DNA of 64,000 nucleotides from Pelomonas sp. CA6. GTDB lineage: Bacteria > Pseudomonadota > Gammaproteobacteria > Burkholderiales > Burkholderiaceae_C. Shown piece by piece: positions 43,780-51,809 of this stretch (positions are counted from its first letter, which is position 1; every line of letters begins with the position of its first letter). The position numbers and the translations under genes are program-made. A model generated the notes under the pieces. The model searched no databases. It saw only the letters and a program-made list of their open reading frames with translations, and was not told the origin of the DNA. Location of the stretch: positions 88,543 through 152,542 of the forward strand of contig NZ_JAKZFD010000012.1 in assembly GCF_022549225.1 (NCBI RefSeq), in the 5' to 3' direction.

Positions 43780-43841
43780 CCAGGGGCCCAGCCCGTCGGT
43801 GCGCGGCCAATGAGGCGCGGTACTTGTTTGCAAGGCTCTAC

Positions 43842-43886
43842 AGTCCGTTCGATACTTTTCTTCGAACCCATCGATGGAGCTTTGGC
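43842..43886 (+). promoter_or_regulatory. Motif copy A: putative LysR operator at lysR promoter
   Basis: This is one of three related ~44-nt sites in the cluster. It contains a perfect inverted repeat TTCGA-N9-TCGAA (43848-43866), the T-N11-A type of site bound by LysR proteins, then CCCATCGATGG and GCTTTGGC. It ends one base before the lysR ATG, a position that would suit autorepression. With one base removed, 32 of 44 positions agree with copy B. Confidence 0.6.
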
Positions 43887-43887
43887 A

Positions 43888-44778
43888 ATGGACTTGCGAG
43901 ACCTGCGCTACTTCGAGACCATCGCCGAGCTCCAGCACCTCGGCCGCGCATCGGCACGTCTGCACCGCACGCAACCGGCGCTGACCAGCAGCATTCGTCG
44001 ACTGGAGGCGGATTGCGGCGCTGCGCTGTTCGAGAAGTCGGGACGGGGCATCCGTCTCACGGAGGCGGGCCATGTGCTGCTGAAGTGGGCGCAGCGCATG
44101 CGTTTCGACGTGGAAGACGCGAAGCGTGAACTGGAGGCCATAGGCTCCGGACTGACAGGCCACGTGCGCCTGGGCATCGTGCCGACGGCGGCGCAGTTCC
44201 TGCTACCGACCGTCGCGCGAGACCTTCTGCGCCAGGCGCCCGACGTCACGCTGCGCACGGTCGTGGGGTTGGTTGACACGCTGAGACCGCGGCTCCGAGC
44301 CGGCGAACTGGACATGGTCGTCGGGACGGAAGGCGCCGAGGAGCCGGGCTACGTGTCCGAGCTGCTGTCTGAGGACGTCATCGTCGTGGCCGCGAGCGAG
44401 CGTCATGAAGTCCTGCGCCAGCCGGTCACGTTGAAGGACCTGACCGCGCACCGTTGGGCCCTGCAGCCGCCCGGCGCGCCGACGCGCGATTGGCTGGACC
44501 AGACCTTCGACCGCAAAGGTCTGCCAAGGCCCAAGGTTCAGGTGGAGACCACGATGCTATTGATGCTGCCGGACCTGATCGCGCAGACGGGGCTGCTGAG
44601 CTTCGTTTCGCGGCACCACCTCGAAGGCCAGGCACGGCTGCTCGGTCTGAAGGAGGTGCCGGTGAAGGGGGCCAGGATGCGACGGCGCATCGTCGTGACC
44701 TACCGGGCGAACAGTTTCCTGTCGCCCGCGGCACGGCGCCTGATCGACCTGTTTACCCAGTCGGCTACGTCGACTTGA
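43888..44778 (+). CDS. LysR-family transcriptional regulator of the adjacent catabolic cluster
   Basis: About 296 aa; the ATG giving MDLRDLRYFETIAELQHLGR is the usual LysR start. The winged HTH (residues 1-60, with RASARLHRTQPALTSSIRRLE) is followed by a two-lobe effector domain starting near GHVRLGIVPTAAQFLLP, which would bind a small pathway metabolite. It ends 9 bases from the convergent porin stop. The shared operator motif upstream of itself, of the porin/fahA pair and of the aldolase gene suggests that it controls the whole cluster. Confidence 0.9.
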   Translation: MDLRDLRYFETIAELQHLGRASARLHRTQPALTSSIRRLEADCGAALFEKSGRGIRLTEAGHVLLKWAQRMRFDVEDAKRELEAIGSGLTGHVRLGIVPTAAQFLLPTVARDLLRQAPDVTLRTVVGLVDTLRPRLRAGELDMVVGTEGAEEPGYVSELLSEDVIVVAASERHEVLRQPVTLKDLTAHRWALQPPGAPTRDWLDQTFDRKGLPRPKVQVETTMLLMLPDLIAQTGLLSFVSRHHLEGQARLLGLKEVPVKGARMRRRIVVTYRANSFLSPAARRLIDLFTQSATST

Positions 44779-44787
44779 TACGGCAGC

Positions 44788-45861
44788 TCAGAAGTTGTGC
44801 CGGAGACCGGCTTCCCAGCCGGTCGAGTTGCCGCCCGCCACCATCGCCGTGCCACCCGGAATGGAGAAGGTGGCGCGGCCGTCATTGCTGATGCGCGCAC
44901 CTTGCACGTAAAGCGCGGAGCGCTTGGACAGGTTGTAGATGGCCCCAATGCCAAACTGCGTGGCATCGTTGGCATCGATGGACGTGCTGCCCACCTTGCC
45001 CTTCATGTCGGCCTTCAGGTATGACGCTTTCACTTCCACCTGTCCGAGCGAGACCGTGGCGGAGAGCAACAAGATGGACTCCTTCGCCGCGGCCTGTTCG
45101 TACCTGCGCAACGCCGCGGTCAGGCGCACGTTCGCAACCGCGCCGTTCACCGCCAACAAGGTGTCTTTGAACTTGCCGGATGTGGTCAGGTCGTTGGACG
45201 TGGTCACGTGGGCGGCGTGCACGCCAAAGCTATCTGCCTGCCAGCCGATGCGGCCACCCACCAGCTTGTCCTGCCCATTGGCCGCCGTGCCGCCTTCGCC
45301 TGCGGCGACCATGAGCCCGCCCTCCACGCCGCCAAGGCCGGAGGGCAGCAGGTATTCGACCGCATTGCTGGAGCGTACCGTCGTGTTGGGTCCGGTGCCA
45401 AAGGCACTGCGGATAGGCCCCAGTTGGGAAGACGAGGAAAAGTTGTTCGAACCCGCCACGCCCACGTGGGTGTAGGGGTCATGGCGAGACCAGATGGTGT
45501 AGGTCGGCACATAGTCGCGCCCCATGCGCAACTCACCGACGCCGCGGCTCACCAGCGACAGCGTGGCGCGGCGGTCGAAGAACTGCGTGCCGCCAACGGC
45601 GGTGCCGGTATCGACGTTGACGCCGCTCTCCAACCAGAAGCCGGCCGCGAGGCCGCTGCCCAAGTCTTCCTCGCCGCGGAAGTACAGGCGGCTCGTCTGG
45701 TTGGACCCACTCACCACCGACTTCACGGAGCCACCGCCTTCGTTGTGGACCACGCGAACGGCGGAGTCCAGGATGCCACCGACGGTGACGCTGCTCTGCG
45801 CCATGGCGCCGCTGGTGACCAGTGTCAGCAGCGCTGCCGACAAGATGCTCTGATGCTTCAA
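44788..45861 (-). CDS. Gram-negative trimeric porin
   Basis: About 357 aa. The reading frame has no ATG at the natural start; a TTG at 45861 is used, with GGAG 7 bases upstream, giving a signal peptide (KHQSILSAALLTLVTSGAMA) cut before QSSVTV. The mature protein has the beta-proteobacterial porin pattern: SVTVGGILDSAVRVVHNEGG, SRLYFRGEEDLGSGLAAGFW (strands 2-4), LRMGRDYVPTYTIW (constriction loop region) and a C-terminal GLRHNF ending in Phe, needed for outer-membrane assembly. It should admit small solutes for the pathway encoded next door. Confidence 0.92.
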   Translation of the reverse strand: MKHQSILSAALLTLVTSGAMAQSSVTVGGILDSAVRVVHNEGGGSVKSVVSGSNQTSRLYFRGEEDLGSGLAAGFWLESGVNVDTGTAVGGTQFFDRRATLSLVSRGVGELRMGRDYVPTYTIWSRHDPYTHVGVAGSNNFSSSSQLGPIRSAFGTGPNTTVRSSNAVEYLLPSGLGGVEGGLMVAAGEGGTAANGQDKLVGGRIGWQADSFGVHAAHVTTSNDLTTSGKFKDTLLAVNGAVANVRLTAALRRYEQAAAKESILLLSATVSLGQVEVKASYLKADMKGKVGSTSIDANDATQFGIGAIYNLSKRSALYVQGARISNDGRATFSIPGGTAMVAGGNSTGWEAGLRHNF

Positions 45862-45947
45862 GGGATGTCTCCGGATGTGCTTTGAATGACCGGCAAGGGC
45901 GCTGCCCATACGCGGTGGATGCAGATGGTCCGGAAGCCAGCTGCCGA

Positions 45948-45991
45948 GGTCCAATCGAAAGTTTTTCCGAATCCATCAATGGGACTTTTGC
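45948..45991 (+). promoter_or_regulatory. Motif copy B: putative LysR operator between porin and fahA
   Basis: The site lies in the divergent porin/fahA promoter region, 86 bases before the porin start and 37 bases before the fahA start. It shows GGTCCAATCGAAA, a T-rich centre, CCGAATCCATCAATGG and GGACTTTTGC. It agrees with copy C at 32 of 44 positions without gaps. The same factor could control both genes from here. Confidence 0.6.
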
Positions 45992-46028
45992 AGTTCGGCC
46001 GGGCCTCGTTTGCGCAGACACTGGCGCC

Positions 46029-47342
46029 ATGCATACGCTCAATGAAACCCATGACCCCGCGCTGACCTCCTGGGTGGAAAGCGCCAATCTGGCGGGCACC
46101 GACTTCCCCCTGCAGAACCTGCCGTTCTCCGTCTTCCGGCCCCGAGGCAGCGCCGAGGCGTTCCGTGGCGGCGTCGCGATTGGCGACCAGGTGCTGGACC
46201 TGGCCGCGCTGGCAGGCCTGGATGTCATCGACGGCCCCGCCAAGGCTGCGCTCGCGGCGGCTGCCGGCGACACGCTCAACGCCTTGATGGCGCAGGGGCC
46301 GGCCGAGTGGTCGGCATTGCGGCTGGCGCTCTCACGGGTCTTGCGCTCTGGCAGCGCAGACGCGCAGCGCCTGGCCGCCTGCCTGGCGCCGCAGGCCGAG
46401 GTGGAGCACGAGGTGCCAGCCCGGATCGGCGACTACACCGACTTCTACACCTCGGTGCACCATGCCACCAACATCGGCCGACAGTTCCGACCCGACCAGC
46501 CGCTGCTGCCCAACTACAAATGGGTGCCCATCGGCTATCACGGTCGCGCGTCCAGCATCGGCGTGTCCGGGCAGACTTTCTCGCGGCCCGTGGGCCAAGT
46601 CATGAAGCCGGGTGCCGAGGGGCCCGCAGTTGTTCCTTGCGCGCGGCTGGACTACGAGCTGGAACTGGGCATCTTCGTCGGCCCTGGCAACGCCCAGGGC
46701 CAGCCCATTCCCATCGCGAGCGCCGAGTCTCATGTGTTCGGCATCTGCCTGCTCAACGATTGGTCCGCCCGCGACGTGCAGGGCTGGGAGTACCAGCCGC
46801 TGGGGCCTTTCCTATCCAAGAATTTCGCGACCACCATTTCGCCCTGGATCGTCACGCTCGAAGCCCTGGCGCCCTACAGGCTGCCGTTCACGCGGCCCGA
46901 GGGCGACCCTCAGCCGCTGCCCTACCTGGATTCCCCCGAGAACCGCGGCGCCGGCGCGCTGGACATCCGGCTCGAGGTGCTGCTGAGCACCGGTCGTATG
47001 CGCGAACGTGGCATGCCGGACATGCGTCTGAGCGCCACCAGCTATCGCCACGCCTACTGGACCGTGGCACAACTGGTGGCCCACCACACCATGAACGGCT
47101 GCAACCTGCGCCCCGGCGACTTGCTGGGCAGCGGCACGCTGTCGGGGCCCTCGCTGCAGGAAGCCGGCGCGCTCATCGAGCTGACCACGGGCGGCCAGAA
47201 CCCCATCGAGCTGCCCACTGGCGAAAGGCGCACCTTCCTGGAAGACGCCGACCAGATCACCCTGCGGGGCTGGTGTGAGGCCCCTGGCCGCGCCCGCATC
47301 GGCTTTGGCGCCTGCGCGGGGACCGTGCTCCCGGCGGCCTGA
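46029..47342 (+). CDS. fahA: Fumarylacetoacetase
   Basis: About 437 aa, the length of full fumarylacetoacetase with its N-terminal SH3-like domain (FPLQNLPFSVFRPRGS, GVAIGDQVLDLAAL). The catalytic domain has DYTDFYTSVHHATNIGRQFR, where Asp and His act in C-C bond hydrolysis, PIGYHGRASSI, ELELGIFVGPGN with the metal-binding Glu residues, and CLLNDWSARDVQGWEYQPLG with further metal ligands (Asp). It cleaves fumarylacetoacetate to fumarate and acetoacetate in tyrosine/homogentisate breakdown. No homogentisate dioxygenase or maleylacetoacetate isomerase is next to it, so the real substrate may be a related diketo acid. Confidence 0.9.
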   Translation: MHTLNETHDPALTSWVESANLAGTDFPLQNLPFSVFRPRGSAEAFRGGVAIGDQVLDLAALAGLDVIDGPAKAALAAAAGDTLNALMAQGPAEWSALRLALSRVLRSGSADAQRLAACLAPQAEVEHEVPARIGDYTDFYTSVHHATNIGRQFRPDQPLLPNYKWVPIGYHGRASSIGVSGQTFSRPVGQVMKPGAEGPAVVPCARLDYELELGIFVGPGNAQGQPIPIASAESHVFGICLLNDWSARDVQGWEYQPLGPFLSKNFATTISPWIVTLEALAPYRLPFTRPEGDPQPLPYLDSPENRGAGALDIRLEVLLSTGRMRERGMPDMRLSATSYRHAYWTVAQLVAHHTMNGCNLRPGDLLGSGTLSGPSLQEAGALIELTTGGQNPIELPTGERRTFLEDADQITLRGWCEAPGRARIGFGACAGTVLPAA

Positions 47343-47406
47343 ACAGGCGCTCCTCGTCGCTCGGCCTCGCCGCGGGCCGGGCGCAGCCACGGGTCGAAGG
47401 TCAATC

Positions 47407-47450
47407 GCAAAAGTCCTGTGAATGGGTCGCGAGAAATTATCGAATGGACC
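47407..47450 (-). promoter_or_regulatory. Motif copy C: putative LysR operator upstream of the aldolase operon
   Basis: On the minus strand the site reads GGTCCATTCGATAA, then TTCTCGCGACCCATTC, then GGACTTTTGC. It has the same length as copy B and identical ends, with 32 of 44 bases the same. It lies 64 bases after the fahA stop and about 195 bases before the RraA-like gene, so the downstream operon could be activated or repressed from it. Confidence 0.6.
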
Positions 47451-47533
47451 GTCGCAATCCTGTCGCCAATACTGAGGCCAAGACCTACAGAGAGCGCTCC
47501 GCCCACGGCGGGCAGCGCCGACAGGAGACCCCC

Positions 47534-47578
47534 ATGACGCACTCCGCTCATCTCGCCACGCCGCGCGCTCCACGCTGA
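47534..47578 (+). CDS. Possible leader peptide, 14 aa
   Basis: An ATG with AGGAG 7-8 bases upstream opens a 14-codon ORF (MTHSAHLATPRAPR) ending in TGA, between motif C and the RraA-like gene. A strong GC hairpin (47613-47630) follows. The arrangement of short ORF plus hairpin before an operon suggests attenuation or coupled translation, but no run of one regulatory codon is present. It may be chance. Confidence 0.35.
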   Translation: MTHSAHLATPRAPR

Positions 47579-47612
47579 AGCGCCGCCCGGTACCTCTTTC
47601 CCCGACACCCCA

Positions 47613-47630
47613 CCGCCGGCCTGCCGGCGG
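47613..47630 (+). promoter_or_regulatory. GC-rich hairpin just before the RraA-like gene
   Basis: CCGCCGGC and GCCGGCGG (47613-47620 and 47623-47630) are perfect inverted repeats with a 2-base centre; in RNA the loop would be 4-6 bases. The hairpin ends a few bases before the ribosome site AGGAG of the RraA-like gene and lacks a T-run, so it could affect translation start or mRNA stability rather than end transcription. Confidence 0.45.
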
Positions 47631-47645
47631 CACCAGGAGACTTCC

Positions 47646-48347
47646 ATGAGCAGTCAAGCCGCTGCATTGCCTGACGTCATTCGCGACATCGAACGAACGC
47701 CCGCCGACATCGTCGACAAGGCCTCCACCTATGCATCCTCGATCCTGGCCGACGTGGCCGGCCGCCGCGGTGCGCTGAACGGCCGCATCGCGCCGCTGTC
47801 GCCGAGCATGCGCTTCGCCGGCACGGCCATCACGGTCGAGGTGCGCCCCGGCGACAACCTCATGCTGCACGCGGCCATGGCCATCGCCAAGCCTGGCGAC
47901 GTCATCCTCGTGGACGGCAAGGGCGACCTGTCCAGCGCCCTGATCGGCGAAATCATGTCGCACCAGTGCATGGCGCTGGGCATCGCCGCCGTTGTGCTGG
48001 ACGGCGCATGCCGCGACAGCGAGGAAATCCGCAAGATGGGCTTCCCGATGTTCGCGGTGGGCACGAATCCCAATGGTCCCACCAAGCAGGTCAACGGCCG
48101 TGTGAACCACCCCATCTCCATCGGCGGCGTGACCGTCCATCCCGGCGACCTGGTCGTGGGGGATGCGGACGGCGTCACCGTGGTGGAGCGCGCAAAGGCG
48201 GCCTCGCTGCTGCCCCTGGCCGCCGAGAAAGTGGCCGCCGAGACCAAGCGCATCGCCGGCATCAAGAGCCGCGAGGCCCTGCGTCCGGGCTGGCTGGACG
48301 CCGCCCTGCGGACCGCTGGCGTGCTCAAGGAAGGGGAAACGCTGTGA
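47646..48347 (+). CDS. RraA family protein / HMG-CHA aldolase-like
   Basis: A 233-aa protein of the RraA fold. GTAITVEVRPGDNLMLHAAM, GDVILVDGKGDLSSALIGEI and AVVLDGACRDSEEIRKMGFP are the family motifs. The GxxxRD element (GACRDSEE) holds the Arg and Asp that in 4-hydroxy-4-methyl-2-oxoglutarate/4-carboxy-4-hydroxy-2-oxoadipate aldolases bind substrate and Mg. This points to a class II pyruvate aldolase in aromatic or hydroxyacid breakdown rather than the RNase E regulator RraA, which is shorter. Its TGA overlaps the GTG of the next gene. Ribosome site AGGAG is in place. Confidence 0.85.
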   Translation: MSSQAAALPDVIRDIERTPADIVDKASTYASSILADVAGRRGALNGRIAPLSPSMRFAGTAITVEVRPGDNLMLHAAMAIAKPGDVILVDGKGDLSSALIGEIMSHQCMALGIAAVVLDGACRDSEEIRKMGFPMFAVGTNPNGPTKQVNGRVNHPISIGGVTVHPGDLVVGDADGVTVVERAKAASLLPLAAEKVAAETKRIAGIKSREALRPGWLDAALRTAGVLKEGETL

Positions 48348-49282
48348 GCGCCGCCAAGCCTGTCTTCCTTGTCACCGGCGCGGACCTGGCGCGCCCCGCG
48401 CTGGACCTGCTGAACGACTTCGAGGTCGTCTACGCCGGCAAGGCGCCCAGCGACGACGACATCGTTGGCCTGTGCCGCCAGCATGACCCCGTGGCCATCA
48501 TCGTGCGCTACGGCAAAGTGGGCGACGCCGCCATGGCCGCGGCGCCTTCTCTGAAGGTGATTTCCAAGCACGGCAGCGGCACCGACACCATCGACAAGGC
48601 CGCCGCCCAAGCGCGCGGTATCAAAGTCGTCGCCGCGGTGGGGGCCAACGCCGCGGCGGTCGCCGAACAGGCGTTGGCGCTGATGCTGGCCTGCGCCAAG
48701 TCGGTCGTTTCGCTGAATGAGCGCATGCACGCCGGCCATTGGGACAAGGCCACGCACAAGAGCCTGGAGCTGGCCGGCCGGACGGTGGGCCTGGTGGGTC
48801 TGGGCGCCATTGGCCAGCGCTTCGCCAAGATGGCCGACGCCATGGGCATGCGCGTCATCGGCTTTGATCCCTATGCCAAGGACCTGCCGGACTTCATCAC
48901 GCCAGTGCCCCTGGATGCCATCTGGCGCGACGCCGACGTCGTGTCGCTGCACTGCCCGCTGACCGACGACAACCGCAACTTGTTGAATGCCCAGACGCTG
49001 GCCCGATGCAAGCGCGGCGTCATCCTGGTCAACACCGCCCGCGGTGGTCTGGTCGACGAGGCGGCGCTGCTGGAGGCCCTGTCCTCGGGCCAGGTCGCGA
49101 GCGCCGGGCTGGACACCTTCCAGGTGGAGCCCATGTCGGCGGGTCATCCCTTCCAGGGCGTGCCCCACCTGATCTTGAGCCCGCACATCGGCGGCGTGAC
49201 CGGCGACGCCTACCTGAACATGGGCCTGGCTGCCGCGCGCAACGCGCTGGATGTACTGGAGCGCCACACGGTCGCGGCCTGA
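48344..49282 (+). CDS. D-isomer-specific 2-hydroxyacid dehydrogenase
   Basis: About 312 aa, GTG start overlapping the previous stop (GTGA). The NAD-binding motif is GLVGLGAIGQRFAK, with FDPYAK following the second strand. The catalytic triad of the family is visible: Arg in VNTARGGLVDE, Glu in GLDTFQVEP and His in LSPHIGGVTGDA. It should oxidise or reduce a D-2-hydroxyacid/2-oxoacid pair such as glycerate, lactate or a pathway intermediate linked to the aldolase. Translationally coupled to the aldolase gene, it is probably the next or previous step. Confidence 0.9.
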   Translation: MSAAKPVFLVTGADLARPALDLLNDFEVVYAGKAPSDDDIVGLCRQHDPVAIIVRYGKVGDAAMAAAPSLKVISKHGSGTDTIDKAAAQARGIKVVAAVGANAAAVAEQALALMLACAKSVVSLNERMHAGHWDKATHKSLELAGRTVGLVGLGAIGQRFAKMADAMGMRVIGFDPYAKDLPDFITPVPLDAIWRDADVVSLHCPLTDDNRNLLNAQTLARCKRGVILVNTARGGLVDEAALLEALSSGQVASAGLDTFQVEPMSAGHPFQGVPHLILSPHIGGVTGDAYLNMGLAAARNALDVLERHTVAA

Positions 49283-49360
49283 GCCGTTGCCCACGTCCGT
49301 TGCATTGCCATGCACCGCTCGTCAGAAGCGGGTTCATCATCACTACCATTGAGACAAGCC

Positions 49361-50689
49361 ATGCAAGTTGATCGTCCCGAGGTATCGGCCCTGGAGAAGG
49401 CCACGATGCGCCACGTCACGTTGCGCCTCGTGCCCTTCCTGATGCTGTGCTATTTCTTTGCACTGCTCGACCGCGTCAATGTGGGCTTTGCATCGTTGCA
49501 GATGAACAAGGACCTGGGTCTCTCGGCCGCGGTCTTCGGCCTGGGCAGCAGTCTGTTCTTCGTGGCCTACTTCCTGTTCGAAGTGCCCAGCAACCTTGCG
49601 CTGGAGAAGTTCGGCGCCCGGCGCTGGATCGCGCGAATCATGATTACCTGGGGCCTGGTGTCGGCCTGCATGGCTTTCGTCGTCGGCCCCTACTCGTTCT
49701 ACGGCATGCGATTGCTGCTGGGAGCGGCGGAGGCGGGGTTCTTCCCGGGCGTGGTGCTGTACCTCACCTATTGGCTGCCTGCGGCCTACCGCGCGCGGTT
49801 GATCGCCATCTTCATGGTTTCGGTGCCGGTGGCCAGTTTCATCGGCTCGCCGGTGTCTGCCTTGCTGCTGGAGCTGAACGGGCTGCTGGGCCTCAAGGGC
49901 TGGCAGTGGCTGTTCATCCTGGAGGGCCTTCCCACCGTGCTGCTGGGCGCCGCCTGCCTGCGCGTGCTGACGGACCGCCCCGAGACCGCTCCCTGGTTGA
50001 CCCCTGAGCAGCGCGACTGGTTGACCCAGCGTATCGCTTCGGACAACGCGAAGAAGTCGGCCAGCGGCCACCTGACCGTCTGGCAATTGGTTCGCAACCC
50101 GCAGTTCCTCACCATGGCGATGATCTGCGCCGGCGCCTCCGCAACAGGCTCGGCGCTCGCGGTCTGGCAGCCGCAATTGCTGAAGAGCTTCGGCCTTACC
50201 AACATGCAGACTGGCTTCATCAACTCCGTGCCCTACGGCATCGCCGCGGTGCTGATGGTGATGTGGGGCCGTCACTCGGACCACACTGGCGAGCGCCGCT
50301 GGCACACCGCCCTGACGCTGTGGCTGATCGCTGCCGCGCTGGGGACGCTGGCGGCCACGCAAGGCCACCTGGTCGCGACCGTCATGTTGCTGTCCTGCTG
50401 CCTGATTGGCGCGTACTCCTTCAAGGGCCCGTTCTGGGCGCTGTCCTCGACCTGGATGTCTCCCAAGACCGCGGCCGCTGGTCTCGCGGGCATCAACGCC
50501 ATCTCCAACCTTGTCGGTGGCGGAGCCATCTCGCTGGTGGGCTGGGTGAAAGAGACGACGGGCAGCTTCACGATGGGTCTGCTGCCCATCATGCTGCTGA
50601 CCTTCCTTGGCGGCGTGGCCGTGCTGCTCCTGTCTCGGCAGACTCCTGCACCAAGCGCCGAGGCGACGCCTCGCGTCTCGACCACCTGA
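49361..50689 (+). CDS. MFS transporter, anion:cation symporter (ACS) family
   Basis: About 442 aa, 12 hydrophobic helices. The start MQVDRPEVSALEKATMRHVT and then RLVPFLMLCYFFALLDRVNV followed by GFASLQMNKDLGLS is the classic ACS family opening (tartrate, phthalate, hexuronate carriers). AEAGFFPGVVLYLTYWLP is the other signature. The carrier should bring the organic acid into the cell after passage through the adjacent porin. It follows the dehydrogenase by 78 bases and may be co-transcribed. Confidence 0.92.
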   Translation: MQVDRPEVSALEKATMRHVTLRLVPFLMLCYFFALLDRVNVGFASLQMNKDLGLSAAVFGLGSSLFFVAYFLFEVPSNLALEKFGARRWIARIMITWGLVSACMAFVVGPYSFYGMRLLLGAAEAGFFPGVVLYLTYWLPAAYRARLIAIFMVSVPVASFIGSPVSALLLELNGLLGLKGWQWLFILEGLPTVLLGAACLRVLTDRPETAPWLTPEQRDWLTQRIASDNAKKSASGHLTVWQLVRNPQFLTMAMICAGASATGSALAVWQPQLLKSFGLTNMQTGFINSVPYGIAAVLMVMWGRHSDHTGERRWHTALTLWLIAAALGTLAATQGHLVATVMLLSCCLIGAYSFKGPFWALSSTWMSPKTAAAGLAGINAISNLVGGGAISLVGWVKETTGSFTMGLLPIMLLTFLGGVAVLLLSRQTPAPSAEATPRVSTT

Positions 50690-50769
50690 TCCGCCCCGGA
50701 GCGAGCGCCCCGCGCCATCCGCCCGCTGGCATCCTCCTCCAAGGCCGTGGACAGCCCGGACGGTGGCCC

Positions 50770-51200
50770 CATTGCGGCGATTGATCCACGAGATACCGCC
50801 GCATCCGGGTGCTCCTGCGCCGCCGCGGCTTCGAGCTGAGTTGGTCGCGCACGCATCGCCTGTGGCGCCAGGCGGGGCTGCTCGTGCCCAGGAAGCGGCC
50901 GAGCAAGCGCATTGCTTCGGTGCGGCCTCGCATCCACAAGCCAACATGGTCTGGGCCTACGACTTCGTCTTCGACACGACCGCCACGGGTCAGCAGCTCA
51001 AGTGCCTGACCATCGTGGACGAGTTCACCCGCGAGGGCCTGTCCATCGAGTGGTTCCACTCGCGGCGCGAGGCCAGCGTCGTCATCGAAACCTGGCGCCA
51101 GCGCTACAACGAGGTCCGCCCGCATCGCAGCCTGCAATACTTGACCCCGGTGGAGTTCAAACAGCAACTTCGCCAAGACCTGCAACCCGCCGTCTTCTAG
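50770..51200 (+). pseudogene. IS3-family transposase orfB remnant, frameshifted and internally deleted
   Basis: The first part (about 50794-50935) reads YRRIRVLLRRRGFELSWSRT, then RLWRQAGLLVPRKRPSKRIA, the N-terminal helix-turn-helix region of IS3 orfB. The frame then changes near 50945 to VWAYDFVFDTTATG and LTIVDEFTREGL, the start of the DDE catalytic core. After that it jumps directly to EASVVIETWRQRYNEVRPHR, the end of the core. About one hundred residues between these, including part of the DDE triad, are missing. The gene is dead. Neither orfA nor the element ends were found. Confidence 0.85.
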
Positions 51201-51282
51201 GAAGTAGTGTCTCGAAATTCCCGAGCAGGTCAGCCCTGCGTCGCCTCGACCGAGGGGTCAGGCCGCACTGCCACAGCGAAAA

Positions 51283-51756
51283 CTACATGCCTCGCAGGCG
51301 CACGGTCGGACCGTGTCCGTCGTTCCAGCGAAATAGAACAAGATGCCACAGTCCCAGACGCTTGCGCGATGGATCAATCAGTCCATTCGCTCCTGCTGCG
51401 ATGAGCCGGTCTCGCACTGTCCATGACGGTGGCGTAGCGCCTGCTGCCACGACTTCCTGCCAAGGCGCTACGGCGTCAGCGACGTCAATCTTGACCTTTG
51501 CCAGCAATTCCGGGCTTCTAAGGTCAGCGATGTTCTCCGCCTCGACTTCGAGCTCGATGATCTCAAGCTCCATCGACCGAGAGCCCTTGTGAGCAACCAT
51601 CGCCGCCTCAACACCCTCGATTGATGAACTCATGTAGAGCGTGGGTTGGTCGGGTCGTGAGTAGCGCCCTGCTGATCTTGACCCAGTGAGGGCGTGCGCC
51701 CGGAACCTTGGGTCTATCGCCCGAAAGAAGGTTCCACGGAGGATCGGGATGAACAT
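51283..51756 (-). CDS. RES-domain protein (possible NAD+-degrading toxin)
   Basis: A 157-aa protein with the RES fold pattern: FRAIDPRFRAHALTGSRSAG then RYSRPDQPTLYMSSS, in which Arg31 and Tyr41 fit the family's conserved Arg/Tyr, a Glu at position 50 follows (IEGVEAAM), and the C-terminal part GANGLIDPSRKRLGLWHLVL matches the last conserved block (Ser in DPS). RES toxins phosphorolyse NAD+ and are normally paired with an Xre-type antitoxin. No such gene adjoins it; the neighbour upstream is an ankyrin membrane protein. No clear ribosome site is seen. Activity is inferred from the motif. Confidence 0.7.
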   Translation of the reverse strand: MFIPILRGTFFRAIDPRFRAHALTGSRSAGRYSRPDQPTLYMSSSIEGVEAAMVAHKGSRSMELEIIELEVEAENIADLRSPELLAKVKIDVADAVAPWQEVVAAGATPPSWTVRDRLIAAGANGLIDPSRKRLGLWHLVLFRWNDGHGPTVRLRGM

Positions 51757-51809
51757 CGTGCGGGGGGCGGTTGTGGGGACTTAGGGTTCGTGAGCGGAGG
51801 GTGTGGGCG

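Noticed and set aside
43222..44163. 313-aa minus-strand ORF over lysR
   Set aside because: Opposes a clear LysR gene, with no domain and no ribosome site.
47646..48347. RraA as RNase E inhibitor
   Set aside because: The protein is longer than RraA, carries the aldolase-type GxxxRD element and lies in a catabolic cluster.
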